Assembly: GCF_020387415.1 (NCBI RefSeq) | Contig: NZ_JAGWCB010000007.1 | Span: 372,001 to 436,000, forward strand | Source: Ideonella benzenivorans | GTDB taxonomy: Bacteria > Pseudomonadota > Gammaproteobacteria > Burkholderiales > Burkholderiaceae_C | DNA: 64,000 bases | Reading direction: 5' to 3' | Part shown: piece after piece, positions 8,708-17,700 of the stretch | Layout: each line of letters opens with the position of its first letter | Position numbering within the stretch: position 1 is the first letter of the stretch | The notes under the pieces: generated by a model | Seen by the model: the letters and a program-made list of their open reading frames with translations, nothing else | Databases searched by the model: none | What the model was told of the DNA's origin: nothing | Made by a program: the position numbers and the translations under genes

Positions 8708-9711
8708 AGGGCCTCCGGGGCGGTGGCGGCAAGAGGGGGGAAGGCGTCGAGGGGATCGGCGGCCCCGGCCGTGGTGTCGTAGCCGCGCAGGGGATGGGCC
8801 GCGTCGCGGCGGATGGCCAGGCTCAGCAGCTCGGGCCGGGCGTAGTGGCCCACCGAATCCATCATCCGCTTGCGCTTGTCGATCAGCGCGAAGTCCAGTT
8901 CGGCCACCACCAGGCCCTCGCCCTCGGTCAGCGGTTCGGCCAGGTACTTGCCCTCGGGCGAGACGATGGCGGTGTGGCAGCCGCCGCGCAAGGCGCCCTG
9001 CAGGGCCTCGTCGGGCATGATCTGGCGGATCTGGGCGTCGTGCAGCCAGCCGGTGGCGTTGACAACGAAGCAGCCCGATTCCAGCGCGTGGTGGCGGAGG
9101 GTGACGCCCATCTGCTCGGCGAAGATCGGCCCCACCAGCGAGCCGGGGAACTGCGCGCAGTGGATCTGCTCGTGCTGGGCCATCAGCGCGTAGCGGGCCA
9201 GCGGGTTGTAGTGCTCCCAGCAGGCCAGCGCGCCCACCCGGCCCACGCGGGTGTCCACCGGGGCCAGGCCGCTGCCGTCGCCCTGGCCCCAGACCATGCG
9301 CTCATGGTAGGTGGGGGTGATCTTGCGGCGCTTCTGCAGCAGCCGGCCATCGGCGTCGAAGATCAGCTGGGTGTTGTAGAGGCTGCCGTGGTCGCGCTCG
9401 TTGACGCCCAGCACCACCACCATGCCGGCGGCCCGGGCCGCGGCGGCCACCGCGTCGGTCAGCGGACCGGGCACGGTGGGCGCGCGCTGCATCAGCAGCA
9501 GGTGGTCGGCCCCCTGCCGCACCGGCGGCTGCACGAAGGAGAAGTAGGGGTAGTAGGGCACGAAGGTCTCGGGAAAGACGATCAGCTCCACCCCCTGGCG
9601 AGCCGCCTGCTCGATGGTTTCGAGCACGCGCGCCAGGGTGCCGTCGGCGCTGTCCAGATCGGGGGCGATCTGGGCGGCGGCGGCCCGGACCGTGGTGTGG
9701 GATGCCGGCAT
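8704..9711 (-). CDS. Carbon-nitrogen hydrolase, Nit1-type nitrilase
   Basis: A 335-residue nitrilase-superfamily enzyme with a visible catalytic triad: E48 in FPETF, K130 in [11 protein letters not shown] and C164 in LACWEHYNP. The CWEHYNP context is that of true nitrilases rather than amidases. It would hydrolyse an organic nitrile, or cyanide-derived nitrile, to an acid and ammonia in the cytosol. Homologous clusters (Nit1C) have been linked to cyanide use as a nitrogen source in pseudomonads. It lies 15 bases after the Sll0783-like gene and is coupled to the radical SAM gene. Confidence 0.92.
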   Translation of the reverse strand: MPASHTTVRAAAAQIAPDLDSADGTLARVLETIEQAARQGVELIVFPETFVPYYPYFSFVQPPVRQGADHLLLMQRAPTVPGPLTDAVAAAARAAGMVVVLGVNERDHGSLYNTQLIFDADGRLLQKRRKITPTYHERMVWGQGDGSGLAPVDTRVGRVGALACWEHYNPLARYALMAQHEQIHCAQFPGSLVGPIFAEQMGVTLRHHALESGCFVVNATGWLHDAQIRQIMPDEALQGALRGGCHTAIVSPEGKYLAEPLTEGEGLVVAELDFALIDKRKRMMDSVGHYARPELLSLAIRRDAAHPLRGYDTTAGAADPLDAFPPLAATAPEAL

Positions 9712-9726
9712 GGGGGCTCCGGGGTG

Positions 9727-10209
9727 TCAGAGGGTCCAGGTGTCCAGGATGAAGGCGTTCTGCTGGCGGTGCAGCAGCACCACGTCCAGCACGTCCAGCG
9801 GGTTGATCGGGCGGATGCCCTCGATCAGCGCGCCTTCGCCGTGGCCGTACAGGGCCTGCAGCGCGAAGCGGCAGGCGTAGACCTTGCCGCCCTCGGCCAT
9901 GAAGCGTTCGAGCTGCTTGTTGAAGTTCTGGTGGCCGGGGAAGGCCTCGTCGCCCAGCTTGGGAAAGCCGCGCTTGACACCCAGGGTCACGCCCGGGCCA
10001 TAGAGCAGGATGGAGGTCTCGAAGCCCTTGCGCTGCAGCCGCAGGGCCTGCAGCAGGTTGACCAGGCCGATCGAGCCTTCGAAGGCCACGGTGTGGAAGG
10101 TGACCAGTGCCTTCTCGCCCGGCGCGGCCTTGACGTCCTCGAAGACCTTCTCTTCGTAGTCGACCAGGAAGTCGCCGATCTGGTGGGCCGGGTAGGTGAC
10201 GGTGGGCAT
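9727..10209 (-). CDS. Sll0783/MSMEG_0572-like nitrogen starvation protein
   Basis: A 160-residue protein and the first gene of the cluster. It contains [19 protein letters not shown] and a later [19 protein letters not shown], a DsrE-like arrangement with a cysteine in the middle of the protein. Homologues are induced by nitrogen starvation; the Synechocystis protein Sll0783 is reported to be needed for polyhydroxybutyrate build-up under such stress. The biochemical function is unsettled. I chose the ATG at 10209 because AAAGGA precedes it by 5 bases; an upstream in-frame ATG at 10269 has no ribosome site and would give a proline-rich leader. Confidence 0.85.
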   Translation of the reverse strand: MPTVTYPAHQIGDFLVDYEEKVFEDVKAAPGEKALVTFHTVAFEGSIGLVNLLQALRLQRKGFETSILLYGPGVTLGVKRGFPKLGDEAFPGHQNFNKQLERFMAEGGKVYACRFALQALYGHGEGALIEGIRPINPLDVLDVVLLHRQQNAFILDTWTL

Positions 10210-10281
10210 GGGAATCCTTTCAGGGGAGGGAGGGCAGGAAGGGCGCTGCGGTGGCGGGCCACGCGGCAACGGACCCTGTCT

Positions 10282-10297
10282 TGCGAGGCCTGTGCCG
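10282..10297 (-). promoter_or_regulatory. Possible sigma-54 promoter for the Nit cluster
   Basis: Read on the minus strand, CGGCACAGGCCTCGCA has GG and GC separated by exactly 10 bases and matches most of the TGGCACG-N4-TTGCA consensus. It would start transcription about 60 bases before the first gene, which fits a nitrogen-response operon. In GC-rich DNA such a match can occur by chance, and no sigma-54 activator is encoded nearby. Confidence 0.3.
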
Positions 10298-10316
10298 CCG
10301 GGCGGCGCGGCGGCGC

Positions 10317-10334
10317 GATCAATGGCCGATCAAC
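10317..10334. promoter_or_regulatory. Direct-repeat pair GATCAAY, Nit-proximal
   Basis: Two copies of GATCAAY (GATCAATGG at 10317, GATCAAC at 10328) are spaced 11 bases apart, start to start. The pair lies 108 bases outside the first Nit gene. MocR/GntR regulators commonly bind direct repeats, and one is encoded divergently. Assignment is by pattern and position. Confidence 0.55.
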
Positions 10335-10426
10335 CGGGCGGGGGCCGGGTGCGGCCGGGGCCGGGCCGCGGCCCGGTTTGCGCGGGCGCAAGGCGGCGCC
10401 GCACCAAGCCGGGCAGGCGCCCATGC

Positions 10427-10448
10427 GATCAATGCACCCGATCAATGG
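10427..10448. promoter_or_regulatory. Direct-repeat pair GATCAATG, regulator-proximal
   Basis: Two copies of GATCAATG (10427 and 10440) are spaced 13 bases apart and end 113 bases before the MocR start. This second pair mirrors the pair at 10317 and begins 110 bases from it, close to a whole number of helical turns. A TTGACA at 10504-10509 nearer the gene could be a -35 box, though no good -10 follows. Confidence 0.55.
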
Positions 10449-10560
10449 CCGGCGCGCACCGCGCGGGGTCGCGGTCGGGCTGGGGTGAAGGCCCCGCAAG
10501 GCGTTGACATTGGGCAAACTGGCGGGGCGCGTCCGGACCTGACGTACCGCCCGCGATGGC

Positions 10561-11955
10561 ATGCCGTTTTCCCACTGGATTCCCCGCCTGCGCAGCAGCG
10601 AGCTGCCCGCCTACCAACTGATCCCGGAGCTGTTGTCCGAGGACTTGCGCAACGGCCGCCTGGCCCCGCGCGAGCGCCTGCCGCCCCTGCGCGACCTGGC
10701 CCAGGTGCTGGGCCTGAACTACACGACGGTGGTGCGCGGCTTCGCCCAGGCGCGCGAGCGCGGCCTGATCGCCTCGCGCCCGGGCCTGGGCTCCTACGCC
10801 CGCGGCTCCTTCATCGGCCTGCCGCTGCGCGGCGGCACCGGCGCCGAGATGACGATGAACATGCCGCCGGAGCTGGTGGGCCACCCGGCCGAGCAGCGCC
10901 TGCAGGAGGCCGCGGCGCAGTGGATGGCGCAGATGCCGCTGCACGACGTGATGCGCTACCAGGACTTCGGCGGCTCCACCCAGGACCGCGAGGTGGCGGC
11001 CCACTGGCTGCGCCAGTGGCTGCAGGAGGCCAGCGCCGAGCGGGTGCTGGTCTGCCCCGGCATCCACAGCGCGCTGACGGCCCTGGTCAGCCTGCTGATC
11101 CGCCCGGGCCAGAGCCTGTGCGTGGAGGCCCTGGCCTACCCCGGGCTGAAGGCCATCGCGGCCCAGCTGGGCACGCAGCTGCACCCGCTGCCGATGGACG
11201 AACAGGGCGTGCTGCCCGAGGCCTTCGAGGCCGCCTGCAAGACCACGCCGGTGGGGGCGCTGTATGTGTGCCCCAACCAGCACAACCCCACCGTGGTGTC
11301 GCTGCCGATGCGCCGGCGCGAGCAGCTGGCCGACATCGCGCTGCGCTACAGCATCCCGATCATCGAGGACGACGCCTACGGCATGCTGCCGGTGGCCGTG
11401 CCGCCGCCGCTGGCCGACTTCGCGCCCGGCCTGACCTACTACATCACCGGCATGTCCAAGTGGCTGGGCGCCGGCCTGCGCCACGCCTATGTGCTGGCCC
11501 CCACCGCCGCGGCCACCCAGCGCCTGGCCGGCGCCCTGCGGGCGATGACGGTCATGGCCTCCACCGTCAGCATGGGCCTGGTGACCCACTGGCTGGAGAG
11601 CGGCCTGGGCCAGACCTGGCTGGAGGCCATCCGCGCCGAATGCGAGTGGCGCAGCGCGTTCGCGCGCAGCCAGCTCGAAGGGCTGGGCGCACGCACCCAT
11701 CCCCAGGGCTTCCATGTGTGGCTGCCGCTGCAGGACCGCGACGACGGCCGCTGCCCCAGCGCCGACCTGGCCGCAGCCCTGCGCCCGCTGGGCGTGGCGG
11801 CGGTGGCCAGCCAGGCCTTCTCCACCGACCGTGTGCCGCCCGAGGGCATCCGCCTGTGCCTGGGCGGCGCGCTCACCCGTGACGACTGCGGCCGGGCCCT
11901 CCAGGCGGTGGTGGACGCCCTGGCCCGCTGCCGCGAGGGATTGGTCCCACCTTGA
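10561..11955 (+). CDS. MocR/GntR-type PLP-dependent transcriptional regulator
   Basis: A 464-residue fusion of an N-terminal GntR winged helix (residues about 12-80, with RLPPLRDLAQVLGLNYTTVV) and a fold-type-I aminotransferase-like domain. The PLP-binding lysine is in ITGMSKWLGAGLR, and the aspartate and asparagine loops appear in VCPNQHNPTVVSLP and IIEDDAYG. Such proteins sense an amino compound or PLP adduct rather than performing transamination. It is divergent from the Nit cluster across 350 bases that hold two GATCAAY repeat pairs, so it most likely controls that cluster and itself. The ligand could be a cluster substrate or product. Confidence 0.88.
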   Translation: MPFSHWIPRLRSSELPAYQLIPELLSEDLRNGRLAPRERLPPLRDLAQVLGLNYTTVVRGFAQARERGLIASRPGLGSYARGSFIGLPLRGGTGAEMTMNMPPELVGHPAEQRLQEAAAQWMAQMPLHDVMRYQDFGGSTQDREVAAHWLRQWLQEASAERVLVCPGIHSALTALVSLLIRPGQSLCVEALAYPGLKAIAAQLGTQLHPLPMDEQGVLPEAFEAACKTTPVGALYVCPNQHNPTVVSLPMRRREQLADIALRYSIPIIEDDAYGMLPVAVPPPLADFAPGLTYYITGMSKWLGAGLRHAYVLAPTAAATQRLAGALRAMTVMASTVSMGLVTHWLESGLGQTWLEAIRAECEWRSAFARSQLEGLGARTHPQGFHVWLPLQDRDDGRCPSADLAAALRPLGVAAVASQAFSTDRVPPEGIRLCLGGALTRDDCGRALQAVVDALARCREGLVPP

Positions 11956-12086
11956 CGTCAAAGGAAAGAGGCTTCCAGTCGCCTTACTTCGCCTCACCCA
12001 GAACCAGTATCAGCACCACTTCTGCTGTTGGCGTGCCTGTCGAGTTTGGGGACAGGTCATGGGTGCGTGCAGCTGAAAGAAGCTTG

Positions 12087-13052
12087 TCAGCCCGGGCAGC
12101 GGTGGATCTCGATCGTGGCGTGCACCACTTCCTCGTGCACCGAGAGGCGTTCCCGGATCTGGTCGGCTGTCAACAGTGGGTCGTGCGTCACGACGGTGAC
12201 GGCACAGGCATAGACGTTCTGACCCACCCGCCAGACATGCAGGTCGGTGATCTTGGTGTCGCCGGCCCCGGCGTCCGCCTCGATCACCTCGCGGATCTCA
12301 TCCACCACCGGGTGGTCCATCTCGCGGTCCAGCAGGATCTTGCCGGTGTCCGTCACCAGGCCCTTGGCCCAGACGCCCACCAGCACCGCACCGACCAGGC
12401 CCATCACCGGGTCCAGCCAGGACCAGCCCCAGAGCCAGCCTCCCACCAGGGCGGCGATGGCCAGCACCGAGGTGGCGGTGTCGGCCAGCACGTGCACATA
12501 GGCGGACTTCAGGTTCAGGTCGTGGTGGTGCCCGTGGGCAGAACCGTGGTCGTGCGCGTGCCCATGGCCGTGGGCATGACCGTGTTCATGCGGATGCCCG
12601 GCCCGGCCCAGGATCAACGCGCACACCACGTTCACCAGCAGACCGAGGATGGCCACCACGATGGCCTCGCGGTAGTGGATGGGCTGCGGGCTCAGGAGGC
12701 GCTCCACCGAGCCGACGATCATTAGCGCGGCCACCCCCAGCAGGAAGATGGCGCTGGCAAAGCCGCCCAGGATCTCGATCTTCCAGGTGCCGAAGGCGAA
12801 GCGCGGGTCCCGCGCATGGCGCCGGGCCAGGGCGTAGGCCGCGGCGGAGAGGCCGATCGCGACCGCATGGGAGCTCATGTGCCAGCCGTCGGCCAGCAGG
12901 GCCATCGAGTTGAACCACCCGCCGGCGGCGATCTCCACCACCATGGTGGCCGCGGTGATCCACATCACCACCCGCGTGCTGCGCTCGGCCGCCGCATTGC
13001 CGGAGTCGAAGACGTGGTCGTGGGTCCAGGGCGAGAGGTTGTCGGTGTGCAT
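12087..13052 (-). CDS. dmeF: CDF-family Ni/Co efflux transporter DmeF
   Basis: A 321-residue cation diffusion facilitator with about six membrane helices. The N-terminus MHTDNLSPWTHDHVF carries the histidine pattern of DmeF proteins. Helix II has ALLADGWHMSSH (HxxxD-like metal site) and helix V has HVLADTATSVLA. A His-rich cytoplasmic loop (HPHEHGHAHGHGHAHDHG) lies between helices IV and V, and a ferredoxin-like C-terminal domain follows. It would export Co(II) or Ni(II) from cytosol to periplasm by proton exchange. It is 16 bases downstream of an RcnR-type regulator, the known dmeRF arrangement. Confidence 0.88.
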   Translation of the reverse strand: MHTDNLSPWTHDHVFDSGNAAAERSTRVVMWITAATMVVEIAAGGWFNSMALLADGWHMSSHAVAIGLSAAAYALARRHARDPRFAFGTWKIEILGGFASAIFLLGVAALMIVGSVERLLSPQPIHYREAIVVAILGLLVNVVCALILGRAGHPHEHGHAHGHGHAHDHGSAHGHHHDLNLKSAYVHVLADTATSVLAIAALVGGWLWGWSWLDPVMGLVGAVLVGVWAKGLVTDTGKILLDREMDHPVVDEIREVIEADAGAGDTKITDLHVWRVGQNVYACAVTVVTHDPLLTADQIRERLSVHEEVVHATIEIHRCPG

Positions 13053-13068
13053 GGGTCTTCCTGGGGGC

Positions 13069-13347
13069 TCAGCGCAGGTAGCTGCGCAGCACGTCGATCA
13101 GCTCATCGGCGCCCTGGGTGCGTTCGGCGTCGCTGGTGATGGCCGGATCGGCGATGTGGGAGCGCACATGGTCTTCCAGCACCTCGGCCATCAGGCCGTT
13201 CATCGCGCCGCGCACCGCCGCGATCTGGTGCAGCACCTCGGCGCAGCCCTTCTCGGCCTCCAGCGCGCGCTCCAGCGCCTCCACCTGGCCCCGGATGCGG
13301 CGCACCCGCCCCAGCAGCTTGGACTTCTCGCGAACGGTGTGGCTCAT
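13069..13347 (-). CDS. dmeR: RcnR/FrmR-family metal sensor DmeR
   Basis: A 92-residue all-helical repressor of the CsoR/RcnR family. H3, C35, H60 and H64 are all present at the positions that RcnR uses to bind Ni(II) or Co(II); formaldehyde sensors of the FrmR type lack this full set. Metal binding should release DNA and switch on dmeF. The gene is first in the pair, and a candidate operator lies 18 bases upstream of its start. Confidence 0.88.
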   Translation of the reverse strand: MSHTVREKSKLLGRVRRIRGQVEALERALEAEKGCAEVLHQIAAVRGAMNGLMAEVLEDHVRSHIADPAITSDAERTQGADELIDVLRSYLR

Positions 13348-13364
13348 GGGTGGCTTCTGATGGA

Positions 13365-13376
13365 ATAGGGGGGTAT
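13365..13376. promoter_or_regulatory. RcnR/DmeR-type operator ATA-G6-TAT
   Basis: ATA GGGGGG TAT is a G-tract flanked by an AT inverted repeat, the form of site bound by RcnR-like tetramers. It lies just upstream of dmeR, where it could block the dmeRF promoter. The call rests on motif form and position. Confidence 0.65.
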
Positions 13377-13445
13377 GGTATCAGTCTGCGGCGCAGAACC
13401 GATGCACACAGGGATCATCCGCTGCGATCTGCTAAGCTTTCCACA

Positions 13446-13510
13446 GAGGAGATGGCATGCCTCCTTGAACTGCCGCTCTCTGGCCGGAGGGCGTGCTGAT
13501 GATGCCTACG
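13446..13510 (+). promoter_or_regulatory. Fluoride (crcB-motif) riboswitch
   Basis: The conserved core is visible: GGAGATGGCAT at 13448-13458, CTCC at 13461-13464 closing the first stem with GGAG, AACTGCC at 13468-13474, and GCTGATGATGCCTAC at 13494-13508. GGCAT (13454-13458) can pair with ATGCC (13502-13506) to form the expected pseudoknot. It lies about 65 bases upstream of crcB. Fluoride binding should raise expression of the exporter. No clear T-run terminator follows, so control may act on translation. Confidence 0.9.
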
Positions 13511-13575
13511 CGATCTCCGGGGCGGGGTGCGTGGCGGCGTCCTTCCCTTCACTGGATGAAAGGACGTGACCGAAT

Positions 13576-13971
13576 ATGCTTGCTGTGATCGCCATCAGCC
13601 TGGGGGCGGCGCTGGGCGCCTTGCTGCGCTGGGTGCTGGGCAATCAACTCAACGCGCTGTTTCCGATGCTGCCGCCGGGCACGCTGACGGCCAATCTGCT
13701 GGGCGGCTACCTGATCGGCCTGGCGGTGGCCTTCTTCGCCAGTCACCCCACCTTGCCGCCGGAATGGCGGCTGCTGGTGGTCACCGGTTTCCTGGGCGGG
13801 CTGACCACGTTCTCCACCTTTTCCGCTGAGGTGGTGACCCAGCTGATGGCCGGGCGTCTGGGCTGGTCCCTGATGACCGTGCTGGTGCATGTGGCGGGCA
13901 GCATCACGATGACCTTGCTGGGCATTGGGACCGTGGGCCTGATCCGGCACCTCCGTTTCGCGGGAGCATGA
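13576..13971 (+). CDS. crcB: Fluoride channel/exporter CrcB (FluC)
   Basis: A 131-residue, four-helix inner-membrane protein. The signature [14 protein letters not shown] follows the first helix pair, and [15 protein letters not shown] carries the TTFSTFS segment lining the fluoride pore. The family works as antiparallel dimers that let fluoride leave the cell. The upstream fluoride riboswitch makes the assignment secure. AAGGA lies 11 bases before the ATG, a slightly long spacing. The stop overlaps the DUF190 start (ATGA). Confidence 0.95.
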   Translation: MLAVIAISLGAALGALLRWVLGNQLNALFPMLPPGTLTANLLGGYLIGLAVAFFASHPTLPPEWRLLVVTGFLGGLTTFSTFSAEVVTQLMAGRLGWSLMTVLVHVAGSITMTLLGIGTVGLIRHLRFAGA

Positions 13972-14309
13972 ACATGAGCACGCTCGGTTTCCAGATCACG
14001 TTTTTCACCGGCGAGGGTCGTCGGCACGGCCACCAGCCCATGGCCCGTTGGCTGATGGACACCGCACAGCGCTTGGGCATCGGCGGTGCCACGCTGGCCA
14101 CGGCGGTGGACGGCATCGGGCGGGGTGGCCGCGTGCACTCGGCCCACTTCTTTGAACTCGCGGACCAGCCTGTGGAGGTCACGCTGCTGGTGACCCCGGT
14201 GCAGTGGGAGGCCCTGGCCCGCGAGCTGACCGAGGCGCAGGCCAACGTCTTCTACGCCAAGACCCCGGTTGAGTTCGGCGTGCTGGGCGCCCCGCCGGCC
14301 GCGTCGTGA
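13968..14309 (+). CDS. DUF190 family protein, crcB partner
   Basis: A 113-residue protein that opens [15 protein letters not shown] and continues [18 protein letters not shown], the DUF190 pattern often encoded with crcB. The fold resembles PII-like trimers, but the function is unknown; a regulatory role in fluoride export is an inference from linkage. The ATG overlaps the crcB stop by four bases, so it belongs to the same riboswitch-controlled transcript. A second ATG two codons downstream is equally possible. Confidence 0.85.
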   Translation: MNMSTLGFQITFFTGEGRRHGHQPMARWLMDTAQRLGIGGATLATAVDGIGRGGRVHSAHFFELADQPVEVTLLVTPVQWEALARELTEAQANVFYAKTPVEFGVLGAPPAAS

Positions 14310-14471
14310 GTCTGCCCACCTTGGGGACCTTGGCCTGCCGGGAGGAGTCCCGGTCCGTCGCCGGCAGGGCAGCAGGGACCGTGTGAGTGCAGGCTGTCCC
14401 CCCAAGTGCGCCGTCCGTCGCAGCGGACTGGACGGGGCGCTGGCGCCACGCCATCCTGCGGCATCGGTCGT

Positions 14472-14485
14472 CTGGAACGTTCCAG
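14472..14485. promoter_or_regulatory. Perfect 14-bp palindrome CTGGAACGTTCCAG
   Basis: A perfect 14-bp dyad 24 bases upstream of the small membrane protein gene, within a 200-base gap that holds no other gene. The symmetry fits a homodimeric repressor site. I cannot assign it to a known regulator. Confidence 0.4.
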
Positions 14486-14509
14486 CGCCCCGCTGCCCAA
14501 GGAGCCACC

Positions 14510-14713
14510 ATGAAAGCCCTGACCCTCTTCGTCGCCTGGTGCATCCTGTTCGTGCTGGCCTGGCCCGTGGCCCTGCTGGCCTTGTTCCTCATGCCGCTGG
14601 TGTGGCTCATCACCCTGCCGCTGCGCCTGGTGGGCATCACCTTCGAGGCCCTGTTCGCGCTGATCCGCGCCCTGCTGTTCCTGCCGGCGCGGGTGCTGGG
14701 GTGGCGGGGGTGA
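14510..14713 (+). CDS. Small two-helix membrane protein
   Basis: A 67-residue, strongly hydrophobic protein with two likely membrane helices (about 4-28 and 30-58) joined by a short proline-containing turn (LMPLVWLITLPLRLVG). I recognise no family. AAGGAG sits 6 bases before the ATG, and the gene stands alone behind a perfect palindrome, so it appears to be a genuine, separately regulated gene. The longer frame from 14387 has no ribosome site. Confidence 0.65.
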   Translation: MKALTLFVAWCILFVLAWPVALLALFLMPLVWLITLPLRLVGITFEALFALIRALLFLPARVLGWRG

Positions 14714-14771
14714 GCGCCGTGGCTTCGCCATGTGGGAAGTGCCTTTGCGCAGGGCCTCCGTAACCCTTCTC

Positions 14772-17700
14772 TCATTCACAGGGCGGGTGCTCATGTGTGG
14801 CCGGTGTCGCACCGTCCGTGGTGATGCAGTCCACGAATTGCGCACCCGACCAGCGCTGATTCCATTGCAGCTGCCGCAGGTCGCATCGCTCGGCCAGCAA
14901 ACCTTCGGCGGAGGCATCGGTGAAGTTGGCACCTCTCCAACACCCGTCCGAGGCCAGAACGCCGTCCAGCCTGGCGCGGTGGAGCAGGGCACCTTCCAGC
15001 CGGGTGGCACGCATCGACGCGCCATCCAGCCGTGCATCTTGCAGATGGGCTCCTGCCAAGTCGGCCCCGTCCAGGCAAGCCCCTCTCAGGTCGACGCCCG
15101 GCAAGTGCAGGCGCAGCAGATCTTGCCCCGACAAATCAGCCCCGGCGGTGCGCGCCAGGGGCAGGGGGTAGGGCAGGGTCTGGCGCAGCTGCGCCGCCAC
15201 CGCTTCATCATCCGGCCAGGCTCCCTGACTTGAGCTTGCCGCCATAGCAGATGCCATGGCGGCGCCGAGTGCCAGCAGAAACCCTGCCACCTCGGGGGGC
15301 TGTTCGTGGCGCAGCAGGGATGCGGCGCCCGTCCATGCCGTCGTGTGGCCGCGCGCGCGCCAGGTCTCGCTCAGCGTGTGAGCGCACGGGCGGTTCCCTG
15401 TGTCCGCATCGGCCATGATGTGCATCAGCAGGTCGACGACGGTTCCATCATCCCCCTGCTCCATGGCCAGCAGCAGAGGGAGGTTGCTGAGCGCTCTTGC
15501 AAAGTGGACTTCGTCTTCCTGCATCGGAATACCCAGTGCCGCGCAGAGCCACGGCCGCAGGGCCGCAGGGTATTCGGGCGGCAGTGGTTCGCCGCCCCGC
15601 CAGCGACTGGCCACCGCATGCGTGACGAGCTGTTTGAATTGCTGTTCCTCACAGAGGCGTTGTCGTTGGGCGAGATACCCCCACCAAGTTTCCAGGGAAT
15701 TCGCACGGTTGGCATCCCCTCCCTGGCGCGCTGCGCTGGACCAAGGCGCGCTCAAGACGAGGTAACCCAGGCGTTGGGGGAGATCACCTGTTCCCTCGAC
15801 CAGCAAGGACGCCGCAGGATCGATGCGATGGCCCAGGCGGCGACATGTTCGGGCGACTGTCCCTTGCGAGAATGGCTGCATCTCGGGCGCAGCCAGCCAC
15901 CCATGGAAGGCGCCGCGGTGGTCCGCGGTGAGAAAGGCGTTGGAGGCCCGTTGCAACTCGCGCATGGAGACAAAGGCCTCGCTGGCGCATGCCAGCAGCA
16001 GGCGAGAGGAAGGACCTTCCTGGTCGAACGCCGTCCACAGCAACGGCCACGCATCGAGCAAGGCCTCGACGTGGTCGAGGATCAACGCGCATTGGCCTGC
16101 TGCCGCCGCCCGCATCAGTCCGGTGGCATCGGCTCCGCGCCGCTGGGCTTCGGCCTGCCATAACGTGGACAGGTCCGTGATGCCGGCATGGTCCTGCGCG
16201 TCGATGTAGATGGGCAGGGGCAGACAGGGGTCCAGGCGCTGCGCTTCCCGCATCTCCGCCACCAGGGCCTTCAAGAGGCTGCTTGTTCCGCTGCCGATCG
16301 GTGCCACGACCAGGCCACGGGCGTTGGCACCGCCACGTGCCCATCGGCGGGCACAGGTGATGGCGTGCGATGACGCATGGCAGGGGTCGGTCAGGTGGGC
16401 GAAACAGCGCAGTGCATTCAGCGCGGTGGTCGAACGATGCACATGCCAGCGCCTGGGAAGCAAGGGCTGGGGGCCACGCATCTCCGGGTCCGGTTGCCAG
16501 CCCTCCGGTGACCAGGCGCGCTGCCTTTTCCGTCTCGCGACGGGCGCAGGTCCACACAAGCTGTGCCACAGCAACGCCGAGGCCGTGTTCTCAAAGCCTT
16601 CGGGGCTGGATGCGCCCGTGGTCACCTGCCACAGCCACGGCATCAAGCCCGCGGCGATCCACCGGGGGGCCTCAGGCGGACGGCCCGCCCATTCGGCGTC
16701 GCCGGGCCGCTCAACCACGATCAGTTGTCCCAGCGTGCCCGCAGGCCCTGGGTCAAAGTCCAGGCACACGATGTGGCGCAGCTGCTGACCCACGGGCAAC
16801 CAGTCCGCGCGCCACGGTCCGGGCTGGAGGCGATCATCTCCAGCCGGCGGGCGTGGGTGCTCATTGGCCGGCGCCTGGAGCACCAGCCACGATCGCCAGT
16901 ACCGGAGTTGCTGCAACACCTCGTGCAGACTCTTCCATTCGAGGTGCTGAAAGCGTCTCGCACCATCGAGCACGCTCCAGCAGACACGGGCCTCCAGTGG
17001 CAGGTGGTGACCCAGCTCTGTTTCGACGTGCTCGATCAGGGCGGAGGAGGCACCGATCAGAGGCAGCCCCTTGCCGTCGACCGGCAAAGGGCCGGCCCAG
17101 GCCTGCATCTGCGCTCGCGCGGTAGGAAAGGTGTCGGGCAGGGCCACGGGCATCAGCCGTGGTCTTGCTGGCGGCTTCGGCCGCCGCCGAACGCCCCGCC
17201 GCGGAGTGGCTGTCGTGGGTGGCCAGGGTCCGGTGGCCTCGTCCAGGCGCCGTACCGTGGCGCCACTGCGATCCACCCAGTTTGCCTTCTCCTCATCCCA
17301 GCGCATCCGACCATCATCCAACGCGTCGAGCAGGCGCTCCAGACTGGCGGACAGGCTGGGTGCCACCACACGCCCTGCACCGTCGAAGTCGTCGTCCAGG
17401 AGCTGGCCCACCTGCCCACTGCCTGCAGGGTCCACATCCGCATACACGCAGTGATCGGTGCTGCCAACACCAATGGGCAGCCAGCCAGGATGTCGCCAAA
17501 ATGGCCGGTAGGGCTGACGCCACGGAGCGTCTTCGTCCTCGTCGCACCGAACATCGGCGGCCATCTGACGATCGGCACTCCACCGCAGAGCCAAGGCATC
17601 CAGGTCGGCCCAGTCCACCACCAGCAACAGCGGCGGGCACCGTTCAGCCGCTGACAAACCGCGTCCGGTGGAGCCGTTGAAATGGCGATAGGCCTCGCGC

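Noticed and set aside
11956-12086. Possible small gene or RNA between the MocR regulator and dmeF
   Set aside because: No ribosome site, no stable hairpin with T-run and no recognisable family; treated as a plain convergent gap.
12529-12600. His/Gly-rich repeated bases that look like a tandem DNA repeat
   Set aside because: They encode the His-rich metal loop of DmeF and are explained by the protein.
15000-15160. Short repetitive DNA in the 3' part of the SUKH-NTPase gene
   Set aside because: It encodes the pentapeptide repeats; there is no independent DNA repeat such as a CRISPR.
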